From contig SVMI01000004.1 of the NCBI GenBank assembly GCA_015067495.1, positions 86,322-146,449 on the forward strand: a stretch of 60,128 nucleotides of DNA, written 5' to 3'. Every line of letters starts with the position of its first letter. The first letter of the stretch is position 1. Of the stretch, positions 53,810 to 60,128 are shown one piece after another. The notes under the pieces are model-generated. The model was not told the origin of the DNA. It did not search any database and saw only the letters and a program-made list of their open reading frames with translations. The position numbers and the translations under genes are program-made. Source of the DNA: Oscillospiraceae bacterium. GTDB taxonomy: Bacteria; Bacillota; Clostridia; Oscillospirales; Oscillospiraceae.

Positions 53810-54355
53810 TTATTCCGGGGTGGAAAGAGAAACCATCCGGGGTGCATGACCCATAGCGGGGATGATCTTCTCCATCAGATCTTTTGTGGAGAGCTTCAGG
53901 CTGGAGGTGTTGATGCAGGGATGGCAGCCCAGTGCTTCGGCTTGGAGCAGCTCCTCGTCGATCAGCAGCTGAACGCGCATGTTCTTGTCGTTCATCAGAC
54001 CCAGCACGCTCAAGGAGCCGGGGGTGATGTCCAGAAATTCCTCCATGTACTTGCCGTCAGCAAAGCTCAGGCGGGACGAGCCGATCTGCTTCGACAGCTC
54101 CGAAGTGCGGAACGGCTTGCTGCCCGGCAGCATCAGCAGGTAAAAATCGGTGCATTGACGGTTGCACAGCAGCAGATTTTTGCAGATGGTCGTGCCGAGG
54201 ACGCCGTCGATGGCGGCGCAGACCTCCATAGTCATCGCCACCTCGTGATCGACCCGCTCATAGGAAACGCCCAGTCCGTCCAGAAAATCATAGACCCGAA
54301 TTTCCTTATCCAAGCGTCCTGCCATGTCCGCAGGACGTCCATGCTGTAAAATCAT
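53810..54355 (-). CDS. proX: Prolyl-tRNA editing protein (ProX/YbaK family)
   Basis: A 181-residue stand-alone aminoacyl-tRNA editing domain. GTTICKNLLLCNRQ contains the catalytic Lys of the family; FYLLMLPGSKPFRTSELSKQIG, LDITPGSLSVLGLMND and GCHPCINTSSLKLSTKDL match the ProX/PrdX group, which removes alanine wrongly attached to tRNA-Pro. It lies 22 bases after the ABC exporter gene on the same strand, so it may be read from the peptide-locus transcript, though a functional link is not evident. Confidence 0.88.
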   Translation of the reverse strand: MILQHGRPADMAGRLDKEIRVYDFLDGLGVSYERVDHEVAMTMEVCAAIDGVLGTTICKNLLLCNRQCTDFYLLMLPGSKPFRTSELSKQIGSSRLSFADGKYMEEFLDITPGSLSVLGLMNDKNMRVQLLIDEELLQAEALGCHPCINTSSLKLSTKDLMEKIIPAMGHAPRMVSLSTPE

Positions 54356-54377
54356 TGGTAGCCCTTCTTTCTGATCC

Positions 54378-56030
54378 TCACATTTTCTCTGTCACGATCT
54401 TCCCTGCCCGGATCTCCAGCTTCCAGTCGCACAGCTCCATCGCCGCAGGGCGGTGGGTCACTGCAAGATAGGTTCTGCCGGGAAGTGCCTTCAGATTCTG
54501 CAGAACCTTGCGCTCTGTTGCTTCGTCCAAGGCTGAGGTGCATTCATCCAGCAGCAGGATCGGTGCGCCGCTGACCACAGCACGGGCGATCGCCAAACGC
54601 TGCGCCTGACCCTCCGAAAGACCGGCGCCGCTCTCGCCCAGACGGGTCTGCAGACCCTCCGGCAGCGATGGCAGGAAATCATCCATCGCGCTGACGCGGA
54701 TCGCCTCCGCAATCTGCTCGTCCGTGGCATCCGGGTTGGTGATGATGATATTGTCCCGCAGCGTTCCGCTGAGTAGAAGGTTGCCCTGAGGGACATAGGC
54801 GAACAAGCCCCGTGTGGTGCGATCCAGAGGGATTTTTTCTTCCCCCACATCAACATACAAGCAGCCGCTTTTCGGGCTGAAAACGCCAAGCAGGAGCTTC
54901 AGAAGGGTGCTTTTGCCGATGCCGGAATGACCGGCGATAACAGCAAATTCGCCCTTGCGCAGGGTGAAGGACGCGTCGTCGAGAATGAGGTCGCGATCGT
55001 AAGAAAAGACCAGATTTTCTCCGCCGACGGCGTGCATTTTTTCATAAATATCCGACTGGCAGGGCTCTACCGGCTCACCCAAGATCTCCTCCAGCTCCAT
55101 CAGACGCTCCGCCGATGCGATCATCGCCATGTACTGGGGCATCACGCCGGAAAGCCCCGTGAAGGGCTGCTGCAGTTGACCGACAAGTGAAGTGATCGCT
55201 GTGAGCGAACCGAAGGACATCTGCCCCAACAGCACCCGGTTGGCGCACCAAATCAACGCGAAAAAGGCAGAGCCATGGGACATCAGGCGGATACAGGCAT
55301 GGGAAATCAGGGAGATATTCTTTCGCTTGCGTTGGATCTTGTAGCGATCCTCCATCAGTTCATCGGCGCGACGTTCGACCTCAGCGGAGACATCCATCGC
55401 CTGAACCATCAGGAGCTTTTCCATACTTTCCTGCAGGAAGCCCGAAACCTTGCCGTCGTGCTGGCTGACCTGCTTGTTCAAATCCTTCAGCTTGCGGCGA
55501 ACGACTGCCGTCATGCCGATCACCACCACGCCGATCACTGCGATCAGCAGGGTAAATTTTGCATCCATCGCACCCAGTACCAGTACCGCCGCCAGCAGAC
55601 GGGTGATCATAGCGGCAAAATTGGGCAGGATCGTCAGCACACCGCCGTTGATTCTGGCAACATCATTATTCAATCTGTTCAAAAGCTCCGCGCTGTGGTA
55701 GCGGGAGATGGCAGCATAATCGCCGTGCAGCAGACCGTGCAGAAGCTTGCGCTTCCAGTCGATCTCAAGATCCATCGTCAAGCGATCGTGCAAATGGCGT
55801 GCCAGCACGGTGCAAAGCAGGATCACTGCGATGATGCCAAGCTGCTGCAAGCATGCACGGAAAAACAGCTGGTTGTCCCCCGAGACCGCGCTGTCGATGA
55901 CCGCCCTTGTGCCAAGGGCAAAGTACACCGACGCCAACGCTTGTCCTGCATGGGCAGCAACCAGCAGTAAAATTGCCGGAATACGGCGGCGAAGCTTCCG
56001 CAATATCCATAAAACAGGCAGTTTTTTCAT
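54378..56030 (-). CDS. ABC exporter (fused membrane and ATPase domains) of the peptide locus
   Basis: A 550-residue half-exporter likely to work as a homodimer. Six membrane helices (about 12-300) are followed by an ATPase with Walker A AGHSGIGKST, signature LSEGQAQRLAIARA and Walker B ILLLDECTSAL keeping the catalytic Glu; the switch His is in VTHRPAA. It has no C39 peptidase domain, which fits with a separate peptidase encoded just upstream. Its start at 56030 follows GGAGG by eight bases and overlaps the S24/S26 peptidase stop (ATGA). It probably exports the locus product; this rests on context. Confidence 0.85.
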   Translation of the reverse strand: MKKLPVLWILRKLRRRIPAILLLVAAHAGQALASVYFALGTRAVIDSAVSGDNQLFFRACLQQLGIIAVILLCTVLARHLHDRLTMDLEIDWKRKLLHGLLHGDYAAISRYHSAELLNRLNNDVARINGGVLTILPNFAAMITRLLAAVLVLGAMDAKFTLLIAVIGVVVIGMTAVVRRKLKDLNKQVSQHDGKVSGFLQESMEKLLMVQAMDVSAEVERRADELMEDRYKIQRKRKNISLISHACIRLMSHGSAFFALIWCANRVLLGQMSFGSLTAITSLVGQLQQPFTGLSGVMPQYMAMIASAERLMELEEILGEPVEPCQSDIYEKMHAVGGENLVFSYDRDLILDDASFTLRKGEFAVIAGHSGIGKSTLLKLLLGVFSPKSGCLYVDVGEEKIPLDRTTRGLFAYVPQGNLLLSGTLRDNIIITNPDATDEQIAEAIRVSAMDDFLPSLPEGLQTRLGESGAGLSEGQAQRLAIARAVVSGAPILLLDECTSALDEATERKVLQNLKALPGRTYLAVTHRPAAMELCDWKLEIRAGKIVTEKM

Positions 56031-56488
56031 TTCAAACGCCTCCGAAGACAGCCAATGCCCCACCGCCAAAGTCGGCGGATCGGGCGGCTATAATGCCAAA
56101 AACGGCAGTAAAGCCGATAGCGGAAATCATTGACGCCGTAACGCTTTTTCCCCCGGGTGAAGGCGACCACCACCGCGATCATCTGCTCGTGGTGCAGTCC
56201 CGTCTCCAGCGCAAACTGGTTGTCACCGACGCACGTATAACACTCCCCCACCTCAACGATGCGGTGCAATACGTACTGACCGCCCTTTCTCTGATAGAGC
56301 GGCAGATCATATTTTTTCAGCTTCCCCGTGACCGGCGACAGCACTACGGTATCGATCCCCTGACGGAGCATCGGCATCATGCTGGTTCCTTTGGGCGACA
56401 GCCGTACCGTTTTCCCCATCTCCAGACATTCCCGGATCAGGGGCATCAGCTGCTCCAAGGAGAACTCACTATCATGCAAGAAATCCAT
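56027..56488 (-). CDS. S24/S26-type peptidase (Ser-His, signal-peptidase-like)
   Basis: A 153-residue protein of the S24/S26 fold. SPKGTSMMPML holds the nucleophile Ser (SxMxP-like block), and YVLHRIVEVGE places a His where bacterial signal peptidase I has Lys, as in SipW and the ER-type enzymes. VGDNQFALE is the usual box E-like region. No membrane helix is obvious, unlike SipW, so it may act in the cytoplasm or at the membrane surface. Small S24/S26 proteins recur beside PqqD-like and HprK-like genes in peptide loci. Start at 56488 is inside the end of the PqqD-like gene (17-base overlap); another at 56542 is possible. Confidence 0.75.
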   Translation of the reverse strand: MDFLHDSEFSLEQLMPLIRECLEMGKTVRLSPKGTSMMPMLRQGIDTVVLSPVTGKLKKYDLPLYQRKGGQYVLHRIVEVGECYTCVGDNQFALETGLHHEQMIAVVVAFTRGKKRYGVNDFRYRLYCRFWHYSRPIRRLWRWGIGCLRRRLK

Positions 56489-56732
56489 TTTCTTCCAGCT
56501 TTGCAACAAATCCTGCGACAGCCTCACGTGCCGTCTTCTCATCTACGTCATACTCTGCCAGCAGTGCTGCCACCAGAGCATCCTCGGTGGTCTCCGTCTG
56601 CAGCAGCTTCCACAGAAATGCACCTGTTTCATTCAGGTTGATCATCATGTTCAGATCCATCTCCTCGCCGCAGGGCAGAACAACTGTCTGACCGGCAACC
56701 TGACGCAGCAAAAATCCATCTTTCATCTTCAT
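56472..56732 (-). CDS. PqqD-like peptide-recognition protein
   Basis: An 86-residue PqqD-family protein, the RiPP recognition element fold that binds leader peptides and presents them to modifying enzymes. The core MINLNETGAFLWKLLQTETT ... YDVDEKTAREAVAGFVAKLEENGFL (about 37-85) is typical. GAGGTG lies six bases before the ATG at 56732, which is preferred over an ATG six codons upstream that overlaps that site. It starts 30 bases after the kinase gene and overlaps the peptidase gene. Confidence 0.85.
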   Translation of the reverse strand: MKMKDGFLLRQVAGQTVVLPCGEEMDLNMMINLNETGAFLWKLLQTETTEDALVAALLAEYDVDEKTAREAVAGFVAKLEENGFLA

Positions 56733-56762
56733 AATCGGCACCTCACTCAATTATTCTTTGTT

Positions 56763-57860
56763 TTACGCAGATTTCAAAATCACGCGCAGCAAGACCGCGG
56801 CAACAACCACCGCGACAAATATAAGAAATTCAATTTCCTTTGTCTTCAGTTTTGACTTCTTTTTCTTCTTTTTGGGCGGCTCATAAGAACCTTCAACAAG
56901 CTTATAGTCCTCGCCAAAGGTATAGTAACCGCGCTTCAGGATGCCGTTGGTCATGTCCCCGTGGACGCGATGACGACCCTTGATCGCCATGCCTTTCGAG
57001 GAAATGTAGTAAATATCACCATCCACCTTAACCGCACCGGCATGACAGGGGACGCCGTTTCGATAGTAGATCAGCTGTCCGTTTTCGTTGCGCAGTCCGT
57101 CTTCCGGCTGCTTGCTCCCGTAGGATTTGCCGGACATCGTCTCGTATGCAACGACAGCTGCCTGCCGATCGATCGTGCAGGTCATTCGGTAAAATGCTGT
57201 TTTTGCGGAAATCTGATCCAGAAGATCCATATACTTTGCCAGCAATGCCGGCTGCATCGGACGGTTGCTCTGCTGCAGCAGCATAGACACCGCATCCGCG
57301 GCGGGAATGCTTTGAATCACGCTGTAATCACCGCGACCCAAAACACAAATCGCTTTCAGCGGCACGCAAATGTTGCAGCCAAGACCGTGTTTTCCGTTCC
57401 ACGGCGAACCGTGAACAAAAACGCCTTCCTCTGTCACGCGCAAAAAGGGCTTGTCATCGTTGACCATGACAGCACGTTCACCAAACAACTCCCTCCACAT
57501 GCGGGTGTGGGTAGATTTTCCGGTGCCGCTCTTGGCGGTGAAGAGATAAGCCTCCCCATCCACCGCGACGACAGAGCCGTGGAAGAGGATCGTGTCATAC
57601 GCAAACAGACCCTCCGCGATCTTTCGCTGCACCGCCGTACGCTCAAGAAGAGAATCCTCAAGTCTGCGCGGCGGAAGACCCTCCAGCGCATCCTCCTGCA
57701 TCGCCTTTTCGCGTTCAAAGGCAAGATCTTTGGGTGTAATGGTCACCGAAAAGTCCGGCTCCCCCTCGCAAAGATACTCGCTGCAATATTCCCGGGTGGA
57801 TTCAAACTGCGCAGATACTGCCACCACCCGTCCGGCCGCCTGCATCTTAAACTGATTCAT
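56763..57860 (-). CDS. HprK-like kinase with wall-binding-like repeats and C-terminal membrane anchor
   Basis: A 365-residue protein. Residues 1-245 resemble the HPr-kinase-related proteins of RiPP loci: [20 protein letters not shown] and Walker [10 protein letters not shown] (109-117), then VNDDKP and [12 protein letters not shown]. In paeninodin-type loci such kinases phosphorylate the peptide. Residues about 265-330 ([38 protein letters not shown]) look like the Tyr/Gly-rich repeats of wall-binding domains. A run of Lys and one membrane helix (344-362) end the protein. Because the kinase half needs ATP, the tail is probably cytoplasmic too unless the anchor is inverted; this is unresolved. 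Start chosen at 57860 with AGG five bases upstream. Confidence 0.75.
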   Translation of the reverse strand: MNQFKMQAAGRVVAVSAQFESTREYCSEYLCEGEPDFSVTITPKDLAFEREKAMQEDALEGLPPRRLEDSLLERTAVQRKIAEGLFAYDTILFHGSVVAVDGEAYLFTAKSGTGKSTHTRMWRELFGERAVMVNDDKPFLRVTEEGVFVHGSPWNGKHGLGCNICVPLKAICVLGRGDYSVIQSIPAADAVSMLLQQSNRPMQPALLAKYMDLLDQISAKTAFYRMTCTIDRQAAVVAYETMSGKSYGSKQPEDGLRNENGQLIYYRNGVPCHAGAVKVDGDIYYISSKGMAIKGRHRVHGDMTNGILKRGYYTFGEDYKLVEGSYEPPKKKKKKSKLKTKEIEFLIFVAVVVAAVLLRVILKSA

Positions 57861-57898
57861 AGTTACCTGTCCATCTTCAGATTTTCTGAGTTCTATGC

Positions 57899-57922
57899 AA
57901 TTCGCACAACAAATCCCACGCA
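57899..57922. repeat. Direct repeat, left copy bounding the radical SAM segment
   Basis: AATTCGCACAACAA followed by CCCACGCA; matches 59969-59993 with a one-base length difference and two mismatches in the middle. Confidence 0.7.
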
Positions 57923-57941
57923 TCACAATTATACATCATTA

Positions 57942-57970
57942 AATATACCAAATAAAGTATCAAGTGTCAA
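57942..57970 (-). promoter_or_regulatory. Promoter of the kinase-PqqD-peptidase-exporter operon
   Basis: Minus strand TTGACA, 17-base spacer, TATATT, about 80 bases before the kinase start. It lies inside the AT-rich segment that carries the radical SAM gene. Confidence 0.7.
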
Positions 57971-58078
57971 TGCCTTTTGGGCGAAGTTTATATTTTGTGA
58001 CTCGTTTGATGCGAGCGGTTTTGTTTTACTGGGATCTTTTTCCCGGCTTGCAAGTGATTTGTCAAACTAAGTGCAACA

Positions 58079-59839
58079 CTATTTCATTTCAAGCAGTTTT
58101 TTACTTACTTTTCCATTCTGTTTTTTTAGTATGAGCCTTGAGGTTCCCTTAGAAAGTTCCTCTGCGGGAATTCTCATGAGGATTTCCACATAGACGAACG
58201 AATATATTTTCTCCAGTTCTACATCACACTCGGAACTTGATATTCGATGCATGTCATGATCATACTGCAAAAGACCTCGTAACTGTTCTTGACAAGAGTA
58301 ATTGCAGTTGTCTAAAAACTTTTTCACCATTTCCTGCATGTTTTTGAATACTTGCTTTTCTATATAGGAGATTTCTCTATCAAAAATATCTTTATTTGCT
58401 TCACAAAAATCCTTATACAGCCGCAAATCGTCCCCTCCATATAGTTGCCGCAGGTAACGACCAACATTGCGATATCGTCTGTATACAGCGAAAAAGAAAT
58501 ATAAATATTGATAGTTGTCCCGTACCGGAGTGCTCAGATGATAGAAGAAAGGGAAGATTGCTTTATTTGCAGCAATCACAGGATACTCTTCCTCATAACC
58601 AAAGGATAGACCTCTTGTTATGATTTTACAGGAAGGGTCTAACTTTAGTTCATCAAAATACTTCTCAGTAATAATAGTTGTAGGATTAAACTTACAAAAG
58701 GACATGCTTGTATCACTAAGTCCTGCATCCAACAAGTTCAGCTGCATAGATACCGTCTGAGCCAAATCCTCCTCTGTCTCTTCAGGAAAGCCGTACATAA
58801 AGTACAGAGCAACATTAATCTTTTCGGATAGCAGGATATCTACCATCCTTTGGACATATGACAAATCAAGATTCTTGTTGATTCGTTTCTGCATATCCTG
58901 AGAGCCGGTTTCAACTCCTAACTCGATCCGCACCATGCCCGCCTGCTTCATTTTTCGTATCAACGATTCAGACAGGCGATCCACACGGGAAGTCGTGCAC
59001 CAACGTATTTGTAGATTTTCCGCAATCAATCGATCGCAAAGTTCCTCAACCCGTCGCATGTTGGATGTAAATGCATCATGGGAAAATCGGAAACTCACAA
59101 TACCAAACCGCTCTTTATAATACTTAATATCTGCAATTAAGCGATCCGCCGACTTTAAGCGATATGCACGACGCCAAAAACGACTGGAACAACAGAAGGT
59201 GCATCTATACGGACAGCCCCTGCCCACATCAATAGGCATAAAATAATTAGGAGAAGATAGCTTGTCGGGATCTTCAGTATAGTCATCCTTGAACAAAGCC
59301 TCATCCCAGTACGGAATCTTATTCAAATCACACAGCGGCATTAGATCGTGATTAATGCAGAGTTCTCTATTATGGCGTCTGTACAAACCCGGTATATCAA
59401 ACAGTGAATCAAAATCTCCATCCAACAAAGCACGAAAAAAAGGAATCACGGTCTGTTCTCCCTCTCCTGTACAAATGTAATCCACATAGGGTGCCGCTTT
59501 CATGGTAGCTTCTGCAGTGGCAGACGCTTGTGGACCGCCTAAAACAATCAAAAGCTCAGGTCGACGCTGCTTCAGTTCCCGGGCAATCCGCAGCATGATG
59601 TGATAAAACGGCCACAAAGTATAGAAAGACACGCAGCGAGGTTGCATGGACAAGATGCGTTCCGTGATCTCAGAAATAAAGGCGGCATAGCAAATATTAT
59701 AGTTTTCCATTTGAGCAAAACGTAGAATCTTAGTCGATATTCCTTCCTGTCTCAATAAGGTTGCCAATATCATTGTCCCATTCGGTTCGTGTGACAAGCT
59801 CAATTGATGGTTTGATGTAACAAATACCACATCCGTCAT
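58079..59839 (-). CDS. B12-binding-type radical SAM enzyme of the peptide locus
   Basis: A 586-residue protein. The N-terminal region (about 1-140) has the Rossmann-like cobalamin-binding fold (SVSFYTLWPFYHIML-like helix and VLGGPQASATAEA), though the DxHxxG ligand motif is not seen. The radical SAM core has CPYRCTFCC (Cys209/213/216), followed by GVETGSQDMQKRINKN and YGFPEETEEDL, typical of this superfamily. A long C-terminal part (about 390-586) is unassigned. Such enzymes methylate or cross-link RiPP precursors, among other tasks. The gene is much richer in A and T than its neighbours, has its own promoter, and is bounded by direct repeats, suggesting separate acquisition. Start at 59839 follows GGGGGAATACGA. 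Confidence 0.87.
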   Translation of the reverse strand: MTDVVFVTSNHQLSLSHEPNGTMILATLLRQEGISTKILRFAQMENYNICYAAFISEITERILSMQPRCVSFYTLWPFYHIMLRIARELKQRRPELLIVLGGPQASATAEATMKAAPYVDYICTGEGEQTVIPFFRALLDGDFDSLFDIPGLYRRHNRELCINHDLMPLCDLNKIPYWDEALFKDDYTEDPDKLSSPNYFMPIDVGRGCPYRCTFCCSSRFWRRAYRLKSADRLIADIKYYKERFGIVSFRFSHDAFTSNMRRVEELCDRLIAENLQIRWCTTSRVDRLSESLIRKMKQAGMVRIELGVETGSQDMQKRINKNLDLSYVQRMVDILLSEKINVALYFMYGFPEETEEDLAQTVSMQLNLLDAGLSDTSMSFCKFNPTTIITEKYFDELKLDPSCKIITRGLSFGYEEEYPVIAANKAIFPFFYHLSTPVRDNYQYLYFFFAVYRRYRNVGRYLRQLYGGDDLRLYKDFCEANKDIFDREISYIEKQVFKNMQEMVKKFLDNCNYSCQEQLRGLLQYDHDMHRISSSECDVELEKIYSFVYVEILMRIPAEELSKGTSRLILKKQNGKVSKKLLEMK

Positions 59840-59914
59840 TCGTATTCCCCCGTAAAATGAAAAGCTTAATAAATATATTAGCATCCAATGTTAATAATTC
59901 TATTGTATGAATTT

Positions 59915-59942
59915 ATTATAGCATAGTAGATGCAAAATTCAA
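59915..59942 (-). promoter_or_regulatory. Promoter of the radical SAM gene
   Basis: Minus strand TTGAAT, 16-base spacer, TATAAT, 76 bases before the chosen start, which excludes in-frame codons further upstream. Confidence 0.65.
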
Positions 59943-59968
59943 GTTTTTTCCCAAATAGCTCGACATGT

Positions 59969-59993
59969 AATTCGCACAACAAGCCCCCACGCA
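59969..59993. repeat. Direct repeat, right copy bounding the radical SAM segment
   Basis: AATTCGCACAACAA then GCCCCCACGCA. Here the second half forms the left arm of the terminator hairpin at 59982-60007; at the left copy that hairpin is missing. Confidence 0.7.
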
Positions 59994-60007
59994 AATGCGT
60001 GGGGGCT
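59982..60007 (-). terminator. Terminator-like hairpin after the edge peptide gene
   Basis: Stem AGCCCCCACGC / GCGTGGGGGCT, loop AAAT, followed on the minus strand by TTGTTGTG. Confidence 0.65.
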
Positions 60008-60024
60008 GCTGCTTGTTTTGGGAT

Positions 60025-60049
60025 GTCCCGGCGGCGAAGCCGCCGGGAC
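60025..60049 (-). terminator. Second hairpin after the edge peptide gene
   Basis: Perfect 11-base-pair stem GTCCCGGCGGC / GCCGCCGGGAC with loop GAA, 12 bases after the stop codon. It has no T tract and may act together with the next hairpin or as a stabiliser of the peptide message. Confidence 0.55.
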
Positions 60050-60061
60050 CTTACTTGCGAA

Positions 60062-60128
60062 TTACTCGCGATCGCCGGGCAGTTCGTTCTCAGAAGTGGT
60101 AGAGGTAGTGATAACATCAACCATCTCA
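60062..60128 (-). CDS. C-terminal end of a small Thr/Ser-rich peptide, possible RiPP precursor (partial)
   Basis: Only the last 21 codons are inside the window: the frame reads EMVDVITTSTTSENELPGDR plus a final Glu and stop. The run ITTSTTSE is rich in hydroxyl residues and the end is acidic. The frame is open to the edge and is followed by two strong hairpins, as expected for a highly expressed small gene. Its place directly upstream of the radical SAM, kinase and PqqD-like genes suggests a precursor whose Ser or Thr residues are modified. The start, length and leader cannot be seen, so this is a proposal. Confidence 0.5.
   Translation of the reverse strand, partial: EMVDVITTSTTSENELPGDRE

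Noticed and set aside
57971..58078. A second small peptide gene between the radical SAM and kinase genes
   Set aside because: No start codon with a ribosome binding site followed by an open frame was found on either strand; the stretch looks like spacer sequence upstream of the kinase promoter.
59878..60120. An 80-codon minus-strand frame beside the radical SAM gene, considered as the peptide precursor
   Set aside because: It runs through two terminator hairpins and the radical SAM promoter in a frame different from the open frame that ends at 60062; the edge frame is the better peptide candidate.

Overview
The window reads as chromosomal DNA of a low-to-mid GC Gram-positive anaerobe of class Clostridia, most likely a gut Oscillospirales/Ruminococcaceae-type organism. 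The basis is the set of Firmicutes families (Mini-RNase III, RqcH, NrnA-type DHH proteins, DegV, DacF, a T-box leader, Gx transporter, UgpC-type ABC importers without a PTS), the strong AGGAGG-like ribosome binding sites, the TTGACA-17-TATAAT promoters, lipobox proteins and long TEPSTEATEP linkers in surface proteins. The genus cannot be fixed from sequence alone. No transposase, integrase, rRNA, CRISPR array or phage gene was seen.

Layout. 1-8027 (minus): a PHP phosphoesterase, an RDD membrane protein, then a sugar ABC importer (ATPase, two permeases, lipoprotein binding protein) followed by a nuclease-fold lipoprotein and a second lipoprotein cut by the window edge. 8065-17681: DUF1846 protein; TrkH/TrkA potassium uptake; CofE-like ligase; ferredoxin-type aldo/keto reductase; an operon of two DHH/NrnA paralogues plus SurE. 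17691-26848 (minus): two very large surface proteins, a heparinase II/III-family lyase with many carbohydrate-binding-type domains and a 1270-residue protein built from six alternating copies of such a domain. 26992-28165 (minus): rpsF-ssb-rpsR. 28432-36120 (plus): a heterodimeric ABC exporter, a phosphopantetheinyl transferase overlapping TatD, DacF, a HAD phosphatase, with dispersed palindromic repeats in nearly every gap. 36117-36497: three tRNA genes (Gly, Arg, His). 36661-43352: DegV; CDF efflux, Gx transporter, mrnC, rqcH; a lone trpB behind a tryptophan T-box. 43362-52705: YeiH; an operon of ceramidase-like amidase, divergent NagA and an unrecognised large protein; two envelope glycosyltransferase genes; nagB. 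52713-54355: AraC regulator and a prolyl-tRNA editing protein.

54378-60128 (minus) is the most interesting part: a candidate undescribed RiPP-type (ribosomally made, modified peptide) locus. It has the C-terminal end of a small Thr/Ser-rich peptide at the window edge, a cobalamin-type radical SAM enzyme on an AT-rich segment bounded by direct repeats, an HprK-like kinase with a wall-binding-like tail and membrane anchor, a PqqD-like peptide-binding protein, an S24/S26 (Ser-His) peptidase and an ABC exporter. The last four overlap or sit within tens of bases of each other.

Genes that plausibly work together: the surface lyase and its partner protein, the sugar importer, NagA-like/NagB and the amidase operon all point to use of amino-sugar glycans; NrnA-like proteins with SurE to end-stage turnover of short RNA; MrnC and RqcH to ribosome maturation and rescue.
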